This document shows, piece by piece, positions 26,339 to 35,320 of a DNA stretch of 64,000 nt (positions are counted from its first letter, which is position 1; each line of letters starts with the position of its first letter). The notes under the pieces were generated by a model that was not told the origin of the DNA, made no database searches, and saw nothing but the letters and a program-made list of their open reading frames with translations. This DNA is from JAWKWH01 sp963669415 (GTDB taxonomy: Bacteria; Pseudomonadota; Alphaproteobacteria; Rhizobiales; Rhizobiaceae), in the NCBI GenBank assembly GCA_963669415.2, contig CAXXPS010000002.1, positions 1,488,001-1,552,000 on the forward strand, given 5' to 3'. The position numbers were made by a program, and so were the translations under genes.

Positions 26339-27481
26339 ATGGCGGCGGTTGAATTCAAAGGGGTGGAAAAAGTCTTCGGCGACGTTACCGCGGTTCACGC
26401 GCTGGACCTGGCCATTCGTGAAGGCGAATTCGTTTCACTTCTCGGTCCGTCCGGATGTGGCAAGACTACTACTCTGCGCATGCTGGCCGGACTCGATTTT
26501 CCCACCTCCGGCGAAATCAGAATTGGCGAGCGCGTGGTCAATGATGTCGCGCCGGGTGAGCGGGACATCGCCATGGTCTTTCAATCCTACGCTCTTTATC
26601 CACACATGACCGTGGCGGGTAATATCGGCTACCCTCTTAGAAAACGCGGAGTGCCCAAACCGGAACGCGACAAACTAGTGCGCAAGACAGCGGAGCTTCT
26701 ACATCTGACGGAGTTGCTGGGCCGGAAACCGAAACAACTGTCCGGTGGCCAGCAGCAAAGGGTTGCACTCGGTCGCGCCTTGGTTCGAGATCCAAAAGTA
26801 TTTCTGCTGGACGAGCCGCTTTCCAATCTAGACGCAAAGCTCCGCGGCTACATGCGCATTGAGCTTGTCGAACTGCATCGCCGGCTGGGGCGAACCATGG
26901 TCTATGTGACTCACGACCAGTTAGAGGCAATGACGATGGCGGACCGGATTGCCGTTATGGAAAGAGGTCGCCTCCAGCAATTCGCCCCACCTAATGAAGT
27001 TTATCGGGAGCCCGCCAATCGGTTTGTCGCCGGATTTATCGGGACACCGGCCATGAACCTGATTGAGGGCGAGCTACGCATGGAGCGAGGCAAATGGCGC
27101 TTCGAAGCACCAGGACTGTCGCTGTCCGTTCCAAGTTTAAAGGCGAGCGCCGAACCCGGAACAGCTTGTCTGGGAGTTCGTCCCGAACACATCGTATTCG
27201 CAAAAGGTTCACTTGAAGGCCAGGTGCAGGTGGTGGAACAGACGGGACATGAGAACATCATCGTGGCGGATATCGGTGGGGGCAATCGGATCACGGCACG
27301 TTCATCGGCGGACCGTCTTTACAAGGCTGGCGAGACGGTTCGCTGCCAGTTTGAAACCAAGCATTGCCACGTCTTTGCCGGCGGTCCATTCGGTGAGCGA
27401 CTAAACGCGCCCGCCGGACGACCGCCAAAGCGACCGATAGCGACGGCCGCCAGTGACGGCAGCAGTCAAAGGAGGTCGTGA
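26339..27481 (+). CDS. CUT1-type ABC transporter ATP-binding protein (MalK/UgpC-like)
   Basis: About 380 residues: Walker A GPSGCGKTT, signature LSGGQQQRVALGRAL, Walker B FLLDEPLSNLDAK, switch YVTHDQLEAMTMAD, then the C-terminal OB-fold regulatory domain (LGVRPEHI). Starts three bases after the MalG-like stop. The MalK-type tail suggests regulation by interaction, as in sugar importers. An unusual polar tail rich in Pro, Arg and Ser follows the last domain. Confidence 0.93.
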   Translation: MAAVEFKGVEKVFGDVTAVHALDLAIREGEFVSLLGPSGCGKTTTLRMLAGLDFPTSGEIRIGERVVNDVAPGERDIAMVFQSYALYPHMTVAGNIGYPLRKRGVPKPERDKLVRKTAELLHLTELLGRKPKQLSGGQQQRVALGRALVRDPKVFLLDEPLSNLDAKLRGYMRIELVELHRRLGRTMVYVTHDQLEAMTMADRIAVMERGRLQQFAPPNEVYREPANRFVAGFIGTPAMNLIEGELRMERGKWRFEAPGLSLSVPSLKASAEPGTACLGVRPEHIVFAKGSLEGQVQVVEQTGHENIIVADIGGGNRITARSSADRLYKAGETVRCQFETKHCHVFAGGPFGERLNAPAGRPPKRPIATAASDGSSQRRS

Positions 27482-27482
27482 G

Positions 27483-28406
27483 TTGGACAGATCGACGATC
27501 AACTGGTCAGGCCCGTTGGTGGCCACAACGACACCATTTCGCAACGATTTGACAATCGATGAAGAAGGTTTCGCCGCCAATGTTGAGCGGCTTCTGGATG
27601 CGGGCGCGACCGGCATAGTGGCAGCCGGATGCACCGGTGAATTCTGGGCTTTGGACTTTGAAGAACGAACGAGGCTCGCAAAGCTTGCTGTTGCTGCCAG
27701 TAACGGGCGTGGTGCAGTGATTGTCGGTACCGGCTCGATACGTGAGCAGGAGGTAATCGAGCAGATTCACGCGGCAAAGGAAGCCGGAGCTGATGGCGTG
27801 CTGGTCCTGCCACCTTACTTTGCCCGTTTGACCGAGTCTGAAACAATTGCTCATTTCGAAGCGATCGATTCTGCATCGGTCCTGCCGATCATGCTCTACA
27901 ACATTCCGGGAAACGCCGGCAACGCCATCACACCTTTCCTTGCCGAAAGACTTAGCGATCTCGACCACGTCGTGGCGATAAAGGAATCAAGTGGTGACTG
28001 GAACAACTTCCACGAAACACTCAATCGAACCAAAGGCCGAATTCGCGTTTTTTGTGGCCCGTCGTCGGTGTTCGGGGTGGCAGCAACGCTTGCCGGTGCC
28101 GATGGTCTCATCGATTGCTTTCCAAACGTGTGGGCACCAGGTTGCCTCGATCTCTGGCATTCCACCAAGGCTGGCCGCCTGGAGGAAGCATGGAACCTTC
28201 AGTCAACCGGCATGGCGCTTACTGAACTCTTTACCTCGCAGGAACGTACGCTCTATCCCTCGACCAAGGCCGCGATGAACTATCTTGGGCTTCCTGGCGG
28301 TGGTCTGACACGTCCACCGCTTCGCCCCCTGGAAGGGCAAAGCCTGCGTGGTCTGAAGGAAGGTTTGGATCGCATATTATCTGTGCTGGAAACCGTTGAC
28401 CAATAG
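27483..28406 (+). CDS. DapA-family lyase 2 (Schiff-base aldolase)
   Basis: About 307 residues. GCTGEFWALDFEER, Tyr in MLYNIPGNAG and Schiff-base Lys in VAIKESSGD identify the dihydrodipicolinate synthase/NAL family. The start is TTG 27483, set by AAAGGAGG 8 bases upstream and one base after the ATPase stop. It is only moderately similar to DapA-family lyase 1, so the cluster has two different Schiff-base lyases. It is encoded within the sugar-type transporter operon, so its substrate is probably derived from the imported compound. Confidence 0.88.
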   Translation: MDRSTINWSGPLVATTTPFRNDLTIDEEGFAANVERLLDAGATGIVAAGCTGEFWALDFEERTRLAKLAVAASNGRGAVIVGTGSIREQEVIEQIHAAKEAGADGVLVLPPYFARLTESETIAHFEAIDSASVLPIMLYNIPGNAGNAITPFLAERLSDLDHVVAIKESSGDWNNFHETLNRTKGRIRVFCGPSSVFGVAATLAGADGLIDCFPNVWAPGCLDLWHSTKAGRLEEAWNLQSTGMALTELFTSQERTLYPSTKAAMNYLGLPGGGLTRPPLRPLEGQSLRGLKEGLDRILSVLETVDQ

Positions 28407-28418
28407 CGAGGCAGGATC

Positions 28419-29201
28419 ATGGATCTCGGATTAAATGGTAAGAACGCAATCGTCACGGCAGCCAGCCGGGGCCTTGGCTATGCGACGGCGCGCTCGCTAG
28501 CCCGAGAGGGTGTGAACCTTACTATGATGGCAAGAACAGCCGATGCTCTGGAAGCGGCTGCCTCCGATATCCGCAGCGAATTCGGCGTGGAGGTCAATAC
28601 GGTCGCGGCGGATTTCAATGATGTGGCAGGGCGGGAAGCGCTCATTGCGACAGCCGAAACGCCCGATATACTGATCAACAATCCAGGCGTTCGACAGGTG
28701 CCGACGCCCTATGACAAGATTTCGGCCGAGGACTGGCGCTACTGGCTCGAAGTGCATTTCTTGTCATCAGTCGACATGATCCAGCGGGCCGCGCCCGGCA
28801 TGGCTGAGCGAGGATTTGGGCGGATCGTCAACATGTCTGTCAGTTTCATAAAATTTCCGCAGGTGGGCTTTGCCCATAGCCACGCTGCCCGGCTGGCGCT
28901 TTCTGGAGCCACTGCTGCGATGGTGCGGGAACTCATCGCGAAAAACGTCACGATTAACACCGTCTGCCCCGGTCTGTTCGATACGGACGCCCTGCACACC
29001 AATTTGCACGGTCACGCCAAACGCGGCAACACGACCTATGAGGCGATTGTCCAAAACCGACTTGAGACTTGCCCGGCGGGCCGGTTTGCCGACCCGTCTG
29101 AATGTGGCGACCTCATCGCCTATCTTTGCTCGGCACAGGCCGGATTCATGAGCGGGCAGAATATCGTCAACGACGGTGGCGTGTATCAGGGTCTTTTCTG
29201 A
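28419..29201 (+). CDS. Atypical SDR lacking the YxxxK pair
   Basis: About 260 residues. The cofactor site (IVTAASRGLGYATA) and C-terminal SGQNIVNDGG are SDR-like. NNAG is NNPG, and the usual catalytic YxxxK position reads SHAARLAL, with no Tyr and an Arg where Lys is expected. This matches a divergent FabG-like subgroup that keeps the fold and probably the cofactor but not the classical proton relay. It may use other residues or have a non-redox or partner role. Its stop overlaps the next SDR's start (TGATG). Confidence 0.85.
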   Translation: MDLGLNGKNAIVTAASRGLGYATARSLAREGVNLTMMARTADALEAAASDIRSEFGVEVNTVAADFNDVAGREALIATAETPDILINNPGVRQVPTPYDKISAEDWRYWLEVHFLSSVDMIQRAAPGMAERGFGRIVNMSVSFIKFPQVGFAHSHAARLALSGATAAMVRELIAKNVTINTVCPGLFDTDALHTNLHGHAKRGNTTYEAIVQNRLETCPAGRFADPSECGDLIAYLCSAQAGFMSGQNIVNDGGVYQGLF

Positions 29202-29902
29202 TGGCCAAGGTCGCCCTGATCTCGGGCGGAGGGCGCGGATTGGGTGCCTCGATCACCCGCAGATTGCTATCCGACGGCTGGACCGTTTCTCTCGGCATTC
29301 GCGACTTGTCCCAGGCCGAGCAGTTCGGCCTTGGGGAAGATCGGCTCATCGCCTCGCACTATGAAGCAAATGAACCGGAAACCGCACAGGCGTGGGTCGA
29401 CGCGACAACGGCGCGCCTCGGCCGCATCGACGCGCTGGTCAACAATGCAGGAATTCTACGCATGGTCGACTTTACGCAGGGCAGCGCAGAAGACCTGGAC
29501 GCGCTTTGGGCGGTGAATGTCAAAGCGCCCTTTTTCGTAATCCGCGCAGCTCTGCCTGAATTGCGCAAGGGTGGATCGGGCCGTATCATCAACATCGCCT
29601 CCACCGACGGCAAGCGGTTTCGCCAAGGTACCTCGGTTGGCTATTCGATGACCAAGCATGCGCTGCTTGCGCTGACCCAGGCCGCCCGCGCCGAGGGGTG
29701 GGACGACGGCATTCGCGCCACCGCCATTTGTCCGGGCGCCATCGACACCGAATTAATCGCAGGATTGCCTAGCATTGCTCCAAAGGCCGACCGCCTGTCC
29801 CCTGAAACTGTGGCAGATATGGTCGCTTTTCTGCTCTCGCTCCCCAATCAGGCGAGCGTCCCTGAGTTGATTGCCAATACGAGGTTGGAGAGCCTGATAT
29901 GA
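29201..29902 (+). CDS. SDR-family NAD(P)-dependent oxidoreductase 6
   Basis: About 233 residues: ALISGGGRGLGASITRRL, NNAGIL, catalytic Ser in NIASTDG and YSMTKHA, all classical. ATG 29201 overlaps the preceding stop by one base, and the stop overlaps the aminotransferase start (ATGA). Standing beside the catalytically altered SDR, it could be the active partner of a two-SDR unit, or simply act on a separate step. Confidence 0.88.
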   Translation: MAKVALISGGGRGLGASITRRLLSDGWTVSLGIRDLSQAEQFGLGEDRLIASHYEANEPETAQAWVDATTARLGRIDALVNNAGILRMVDFTQGSAEDLDALWAVNVKAPFFVIRAALPELRKGGSGRIINIASTDGKRFRQGTSVGYSMTKHALLALTQAARAEGWDDGIRATAICPGAIDTELIAGLPSIAPKADRLSPETVADMVAFLLSLPNQASVPELIANTRLESLI

Positions 29903-31278
29903 CCGTGCAAGCGCTGCGGAATGATGAACTGGCCGCGTGGGACCGCGATTGTCTCCTGCACCCGACGACCCACACGGCAAAACATGCCCGTGGCGATGTG
30001 CCAGGCCGCATCATCACCGGTGGTGAAGGCGTTTACGTCACGGATCGCGATGGCAACCGCATGCTCGACGCCTTCGCGGCGCTCTATTGCGTGAACGCTG
30101 GATATGGTCGTGATGAGATTGCCGATGCCATCGCGCATCAGGCGCACGAATTGGCCTATTTCCATGCCTTTGCAGGGCACGGCAACGCACCGGCCATCCG
30201 GTTGGCGAAGATGGTGATGGATCGTGCGCCCGAACATATGGCGCGTGTTTATTTTGGGCTTTCAGGTTCCGATGCCAACGAAACCAACGTCAAACTCGCA
30301 TGGCACTACAATGTGCTGCGCGGCAAGCCTGAAAAACGCAAGATTATCAGCCGCTGGCGAGCTTATCACGGGTCTGGCGTGGTCTCAGGCTCGATGACTG
30401 GACTGAAACTGTACCACGAGCGCTTCAACCTGCCTTTGGAAGGCTTTCTGCACACTGAAACGCCGCACTATTTGCACCGTCCCGATCCGGATATGTCCGA
30501 GGCAGATTTTGTCGACCACCTGATCACATCACTTGAAGCGATGATCGCCCGGGAAGGTGCGGACACCATTGCTGCCTTTATCGGGGAGCCGGTGCTGGGA
30601 ACCGGTGGCATCATTCCACCGCCGGAAGCCTATTGGCCTCGCGTCCAAGAGGTGCTGGAAAGGCATGACATTCTGCTTATTGCAGATGAAGTGGTGACCG
30701 GCTTTGGACGGACCGGCCGCATGTTTGGCACCGATCTCTATGACCTGAGACCGGAATTCATGACTATCGCCAAGGGCCTGACCTCGGCTTATGCACCGCT
30801 ATCAGGCTCGATTGTCTCGCAACGGGTTTTCGACGTGTTGGTGAAGGGCGCGGACGATTTCGGTCCGCTTGGCCATGGCTGGACTTACTCGGCGCACCCC
30901 ATCGGGGCGGCAGCGGGGGTTGCCACGCTGGAGCTAGTTGATCGACTGGGCCTCGTCGCGAACGCTGCCGATACAGGTCCCTACCTTCTTGAAAGGCTTG
31001 CAGATACGGTTGGCAGCCACCCCAACGTGGCCGAGGTGCGAGGCGCAGGCCTTCTTGCGGCGGTGGAGTTCATGAAGAGTCCCAAAGACCATGTCTGGTA
31101 CCCGCCCATGACAGTCGGTCCCGACATCGCCGCTGAGATGTCACGGCTCGGCGTGATGGTACGCGCGATGCCGGAAGGGAACATCGTCGGCTTTGCGCCA
31201 CCACTGTGCATAACACGCTCGGAAATTGACGAAGTCGTAGACGCCCTCACGCGGGCTACCGAAACCGTGTTGAGCTAA
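29899..31278 (+). CDS. Class III (omega) aminotransferase
   Basis: About 459 residues of the fold-type I class III family (SpuC, taurine-pyruvate, DoeD-like). PLP site Lys is K292 in TIAKGLTSAYAPLSG; IADEVVTGFGRTG holds the PLP-contacting Asp, and GLSGSDANETNVK the phosphate-binding segment. It transfers a terminal or omega amino group to pyruvate or 2-oxoglutarate. The preference cannot be read from the sequence. Coupled by overlaps to both neighbours in the nine-gene operon. Confidence 0.9.
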   Translation: MTVQALRNDELAAWDRDCLLHPTTHTAKHARGDVPGRIITGGEGVYVTDRDGNRMLDAFAALYCVNAGYGRDEIADAIAHQAHELAYFHAFAGHGNAPAIRLAKMVMDRAPEHMARVYFGLSGSDANETNVKLAWHYNVLRGKPEKRKIISRWRAYHGSGVVSGSMTGLKLYHERFNLPLEGFLHTETPHYLHRPDPDMSEADFVDHLITSLEAMIAREGADTIAAFIGEPVLGTGGIIPPPEAYWPRVQEVLERHDILLIADEVVTGFGRTGRMFGTDLYDLRPEFMTIAKGLTSAYAPLSGSIVSQRVFDVLVKGADDFGPLGHGWTYSAHPIGAAAGVATLELVDRLGLVANAADTGPYLLERLADTVGSHPNVAEVRGAGLLAAVEFMKSPKDHVWYPPMTVGPDIAAEMSRLGVMVRAMPEGNIVGFAPPLCITRSEIDEVVDALTRATETVLS

Positions 31279-32165
31279 TGGCAACCGATCGCCCATGGGA
31301 GCTCGACGAGACCGAGTGGCGCAGTCTCGTGAATCGCGTACGCGCAGGCCGCAGCCTTGCTCCAAAAACCTGGCCCAACGATGCGCGGTGTGCTGTTGCC
31401 CTTTCCTTTGATTGCGATCACGAAACTTTCGAGCTGGGCTCCGGCCGCGCGGCCATTGGTCGGCTTTCGTGGGGCGAGTTCGGACGCAGGAAAGGTGTGC
31501 CGCGCGTTCTCGATGTCCTTGCGCGCCACGAGGTGGCAGCGAGTTTCTTTATTCCTGCGGTCGCGGGGTTGATCGAGCCAGATGCGCTCAAACCGATTGT
31601 CGATGCTGATCACGAAATCGGTGTCCACGGATGGATCCACGAAAACACATCTCTGCTAGATCGCGAGACCGAGCGTGAACTCCTCTTGCGGGCCCGCGAT
31701 GCCTTGGCGGACATGACTGGCAACGTCCCGGTCGGTCACCGGGCAGCCAATTGGGACCTCAGCACCCACACGATCGACCTCGTTGCCGAGGCAGGCTTTT
31801 CCTATGACAGCAGCCTGATGTCTGATGACGACTGCTATGAGCTTGTTAGCGACGGCAAGCCAACTGGACTTGTGGAGATCCCGGTAGACTGGGTGCGCGA
31901 CGATGCTGTTTACCTTCTTTTCAACCGCGAACCCCCAACCCGGCCCTGGATGTCGCCTGAGGATGTACTGGACGTGTTCCGACGCGAGTTCGACATGGCC
32001 TTCGACGAAGGCGGGGTCTGCCAACTCGTCATGCATCCATTTGTCATTGGTTATCGCTCCCGCATCTGGATTCTCGACTCGCTAATCCAGCACGCCAAGA
32101 ACTGTGGCAGGGTCTGGTTTGCCACCCATGCACAACTGGCTGAATGGGTGCGGGACAAAGGGTGA
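31278..32165 (+). CDS. NodB-homology polysaccharide deacetylase family amidohydrolase
   Basis: About 295 residues. Motif 1 SFDCDHET (Asp ligands) and a motif-2-like GVHGWIHEN are visible, with HRAANWDLS and VMHPFVIGY later. There is no signal peptide, so it is cytoplasmic and more like PuuE-type allantoinase or cyclic-imide hydrolases than a cell-wall enzyme. It probably hydrolyses an amide or cyclic amide of the imported compound. ATG 31278 overlaps the aminotransferase stop by one base; it closes the operon. Confidence 0.83.
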   Translation: MATDRPWELDETEWRSLVNRVRAGRSLAPKTWPNDARCAVALSFDCDHETFELGSGRAAIGRLSWGEFGRRKGVPRVLDVLARHEVAASFFIPAVAGLIEPDALKPIVDADHEIGVHGWIHENTSLLDRETERELLLRARDALADMTGNVPVGHRAANWDLSTHTIDLVAEAGFSYDSSLMSDDDCYELVSDGKPTGLVEIPVDWVRDDAVYLLFNREPPTRPWMSPEDVLDVFRREFDMAFDEGGVCQLVMHPFVIGYRSRIWILDSLIQHAKNCGRVWFATHAQLAEWVRDKG

Positions 32166-32574
32166 TCCTGGAGACCCGGTGAGAACTGTTCGCCGTTGCT
32201 CGGAACTCCCACATTCCCAAACCCCCAAATTGACGGGTCAAGTTAGAGATTTCAATGGTACTTCGGCGATCGTTGATCGAATGATTGTTCGGCGTTATCG
32301 GTCGAATGTTTGCTTGCGCAATTGCAGGGCAACATTTCGGACCTGCGGTGAAAGTTTGCTTGGTGCATTCAAGACCTTTGATTCGCGCGAGCGAACGGCA
32401 GCTTTCGGGATTTAGGACCTGGATCTCCTACGACCGATTTGGGGGCGCGAAGCGGACATCTAACTCTAGCGGCAGGTGGCCGGTCTATGGGCTTAAAAGC
32501 TGACCGGTGAACTTTTCTGAACCGGGCAGTTGCCTGGAGGCGTACGGCCCCGAAGCAAGCAGGGCCGCACATTG
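32166..32574. other. Non-coding junction between catabolic operon and mobile element
   Basis: No convincing gene in 409 bases. CGGCCC (32545-32550) and GGGCCG (32562-32567) can form a stem just past the integrase stop, without a U run. The stretch around 32390-32460 resembles, from memory, intergenic repeats common in Rhizobiales. The left boundary of the integrase element should fall here, but I could not define an attachment site. Confidence 0.45.
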
Positions 32575-33207
32575 TCAGATCTCTGTATGCTCCGCCAATT
32601 CCAGCGCATCCTCGATGTCTACCCCCAGGTACCTAACCGTGTTCTCGATCTTGCTATGTCCAAGCAGGATTTGTATCGCGCGAAGATTGCCTGTCGCCTT
32701 GTAGATCATTGCGGCCTTTGTGCGTCGTAGTGAGTGTGTGCCGTAGTCTTCGTGTCGAAGCCCGATTGCAATGACCCACTCATCAACCAATCTGGCATAT
32801 TGGCGAGTGCTCAGATGACCGGAATGGTTGACCCGGCTGGGAAAGACGTAGTCATCGATTGTACCGCCCCTCCGTTCCAGCCAAGCAAGCAAGCTTGCCC
32901 TCACATCCGCCGTAATCTCGAATTGAACGGGACGACCAGTCTTTTGTTGGAAGACCATCGCACGGGTTCGGACTTCTTGACCTGTGACGAGGGTACCGAT
33001 CTTGAGCTTGACCAAATCGCAGCCTCGCAGCTTGCTGTCGATAGCGAGATCAAATAACGCGCGGTCTCGCATGCGTCTCTCCCTGTCGAGGAAGAAACGA
33101 ATTGCCCAGATCTGGCGTTGCTTCAGTGGCTTCTTCACGCCGACCTTTCGACCGGCATTCCAGGCTGGTCGACCCAGTGCTGCAGGATCGAATTGTGCAA
33201 TACCCAT
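32575..33207 (-). CDS. Tyrosine-type recombinase/integrase
   Basis: About 210 residues, catalytic domain only. Conserved tyrosine-recombinase residues: Arg in DSKLRGCDLV, His-x-x-Arg in THSLRRTKA, His in LLGHSKIENT and the nucleophile Tyr in VRYLGVD. The usual N-terminal arm-binding domain is largely missing, so the protein is short. AAGGAGA 8 bases upstream fixes ATG 33207. It should integrate or excise the element. Confidence 0.9.
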   Translation of the reverse strand: MGIAQFDPAALGRPAWNAGRKVGVKKPLKQRQIWAIRFFLDRERRMRDRALFDLAIDSKLRGCDLVKLKIGTLVTGQEVRTRAMVFQQKTGRPVQFEITADVRASLLAWLERRGGTIDDYVFPSRVNHSGHLSTRQYARLVDEWVIAIGLRHEDYGTHSLRRTKAAMIYKATGNLRAIQILLGHSKIENTVRYLGVDIEDALELAEHTEI

Positions 33208-33410
33208 TTGAGTTCTCCTTCGGCCGTTATTGGCCACGGGAACTATGCGCGCATGAAAGGAATGTCAGCGACGGTGGCTTGAGACTGGGGTCCCTTTGGT
33301 GGTCCAGCGCTGAAGTTGGTATCCAGCATGGACTTTGACCTGTGATTGGATGGCCCGACCGGCAGGTGTGGAATCCGGTTGTTCGGCTTGGTGGGTAATA
33401 ACGTCAGCGG

Positions 33411-34847
33411 TTACGCCGTATATACCTTCGGTCCTTGGAGTGAAATTCTGGCGAGATTTTGCTGCTGGCATTCTGTCCACTGCAGGAGCTGGGAGAGCGC
33501 ATCGACCTGGTCGTCGTGACGGCCGTTAGGGAAGGCAACAATCTCGTGGCGGAACTCGTCGAGCCAGGCGGCCTTTTCGGGGAGGCGGACATCACCGGCT
33601 TCGATCTGGTGCGACTGGATGGAAAGACGCTCGATTTTTGATGCGCGGGGTATGATCCCGATTGGCGTCGGCACGCCCGCTGTATTGAGATCCTGCAAAT
33701 CGGCCACAAGCGGACTTCCCGTGGCTGCGGCCTCGATCAGAATGACCCGGGCGTTGTGTGTGAGGGCGAGGCGGATGACGGCCTTGCGCTGCGCTGGGTA
33801 GTTCATCTTCTGACGGAATATGTCGAGAATGGAAACCTGTTTGCCGCAGACGTGGGCGGTGATGCAGACACAAAAATCGTTGTGTTCTCCGTCCTTGATT
33901 GCAAAGTCCCAGCTTTGAACGATACGACCCGGCTTCCCGATCACATCCGTATCGGTGAATGATCCAAACCAGTCCCATTTGACCAGATTGCCTTGTTCGG
34001 GCACCGGCGACTGCTGGTACTGTGCGGAAAAGTGGAACGAACCCATGGTGGCGCGCAGGTCTTCAAGATCCTCGAGCGGCTCGCGTTCCGCATGCAGGGG
34101 TTCGCCTTGCCGACGGACTATGGACTTGCCGGGCCCGATCGCGACGGTTTCGTCGTCTATTGCGATGGCCGGCAGGTTCAAATGGGTCCAGTTGCCGGTC
34201 TCGATCAGGTGGGCGGCGAGATCATCCTCATGCAGGCGCTGCATGACGACGACAATCGCGTCGGTGCGCTTGTCATCCAGTCTTGATGAAAGCGTATTGC
34301 GGAACCAGTCGAGGGTCGTTGCACGCCTGGCCGCCGACATCGCGTCAGCCGGCTTCTGCGGATCGTCGATGATCACGAGCGAGCCGCCACGGCCGGTGAG
34401 CGATCCGCCGATTGAGGTCGACAGGCGGCCACCGCGGCGCGCGGTATCGAAGTCGGCTTCGGCACTCTTGGTGCGGCTTATTTGTGTGCGCGGGAATATG
34501 CGGCGATACCAATCCGATTGCATCACCGACCGGCAATCGCGGGCATGCTTTTGCGCTAGGTCCTCCGCATAGGAGACGCAGACAATGCGCTTGGTGGGGT
34601 CGTGACCCAGCAGAAAGGCGGGGAAAGCGACAGAGGTGCTGATCGACTTGAGCGATCGCGGCGGCATGGTGATCAGCAGCCGCTTGATCTCTCCGGTTCG
34701 AATGCGCTCAAGCTGGTAGGCGATCGCTTCAACGTGCCAGTTCGGCAGATATTTGGTACCGGGCGCGACAACCGCAACTGACTTGCCGATGAATGTTGAA
34801 AGATCCCGGCGCAGGATGCTGTCGAAAATGGCTCTCCGATCATCCAT
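33411..34847 (-). CDS. Phage terminase large subunit
   Basis: About 478 residues. ATPase motifs: Walker A-like MPPRSLKS and Walker B LVIIDDPQ. The C-terminal RNase H-like nuclease is marked by SWDFAIKD, IEAAATGS and HDDQVDAL. It would package DNA into a capsid. ATG 34847 overlaps the stop of the DUF5681 gene. With no capsid genes nearby, it could use a helper phage's particle or be a leftover. All catalytic residues look intact, which argues against long decay. Confidence 0.9.
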   Translation of the reverse strand: MDDRRAIFDSILRRDLSTFIGKSVAVVAPGTKYLPNWHVEAIAYQLERIRTGEIKRLLITMPPRSLKSISTSVAFPAFLLGHDPTKRIVCVSYAEDLAQKHARDCRSVMQSDWYRRIFPRTQISRTKSAEADFDTARRGGRLSTSIGGSLTGRGGSLVIIDDPQKPADAMSAARRATTLDWFRNTLSSRLDDKRTDAIVVVMQRLHEDDLAAHLIETGNWTHLNLPAIAIDDETVAIGPGKSIVRRQGEPLHAEREPLEDLEDLRATMGSFHFSAQYQQSPVPEQGNLVKWDWFGSFTDTDVIGKPGRIVQSWDFAIKDGEHNDFCVCITAHVCGKQVSILDIFRQKMNYPAQRKAVIRLALTHNARVILIEAAATGSPLVADLQDLNTAGVPTPIGIIPRASKIERLSIQSHQIEAGDVRLPEKAAWLDEFRHEIVAFPNGRHDDQVDALSQLLQWTECQQQNLARISLQGPKVYTA

Positions 34848-35307
34848 GTTTATCACCGTCACCACTGTCGACGTTCAGGTCACCGGCATCGGTGTTTACC
34901 CGGTTGCGGTCCAGGAAGTCCCGGATCAGGCGTTCGTCGCCGGCGTCCAGCCGATCGGCGGAGCCGGTCTGGTCACCGACATCGAGTAAATCCGCGATCA
35001 GCCGGATAATAAGGGCGGCAGCCCTCGTGTCGCCCTTGATCGCCTTTGTTGCCATCGCCTTGAGAACAAGGCGCTGCTTGGAGACCTTCTTCCTCCGGCC
35101 CTTTTCCGCGACCTCGATGCGCTCGGCCATCTCCTCTGCAAGGTCGGTCTTGAGGTTTCGGTTTCCCTTGGCACGTCCTTTCGGATTGCCGGAGCGGCCC
35201 TTCTGGAAACGGGTATGCCGCGGTGGCTTGCCATAGCCGACTTCGTAGCCGTCATCGTTTTCATCGCGATCAAGCTGCCTGCGCGACCGGATACGCGGGA
35301 TACTCAT
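34840..35307 (-). CDS. DUF5681 protein, possible small terminase subunit
   Basis: About 155 residues. The N-terminal segment GYGKPPRHTRFQKGRSGNPKGR is characteristic of DUF5681 (split here: GYGKPPRHTRFQ and KGRSGNPKGR). A basic region follows, then a helical middle and an acidic, Asp-rich tail. Members commonly sit directly upstream of terminase large-subunit genes, and the 8-base overlap with the terminase here is consistent with a small-terminase role. That function is inferred from position only. Confidence 0.8.
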   Translation of the reverse strand: MSIPRIRSRRQLDRDENDDGYEVGYGKPPRHTRFQKGRSGNPKGRAKGNRNLKTDLAEEMAERIEVAEKGRRKKVSKQRLVLKAMATKAIKGDTRAAALIIRLIADLLDVGDQTGSADRLDAGDERLIRDFLDRNRVNTDAGDLNVDSGDGDKHG

Positions 35308-35320
35308 GACGACACCGCCT

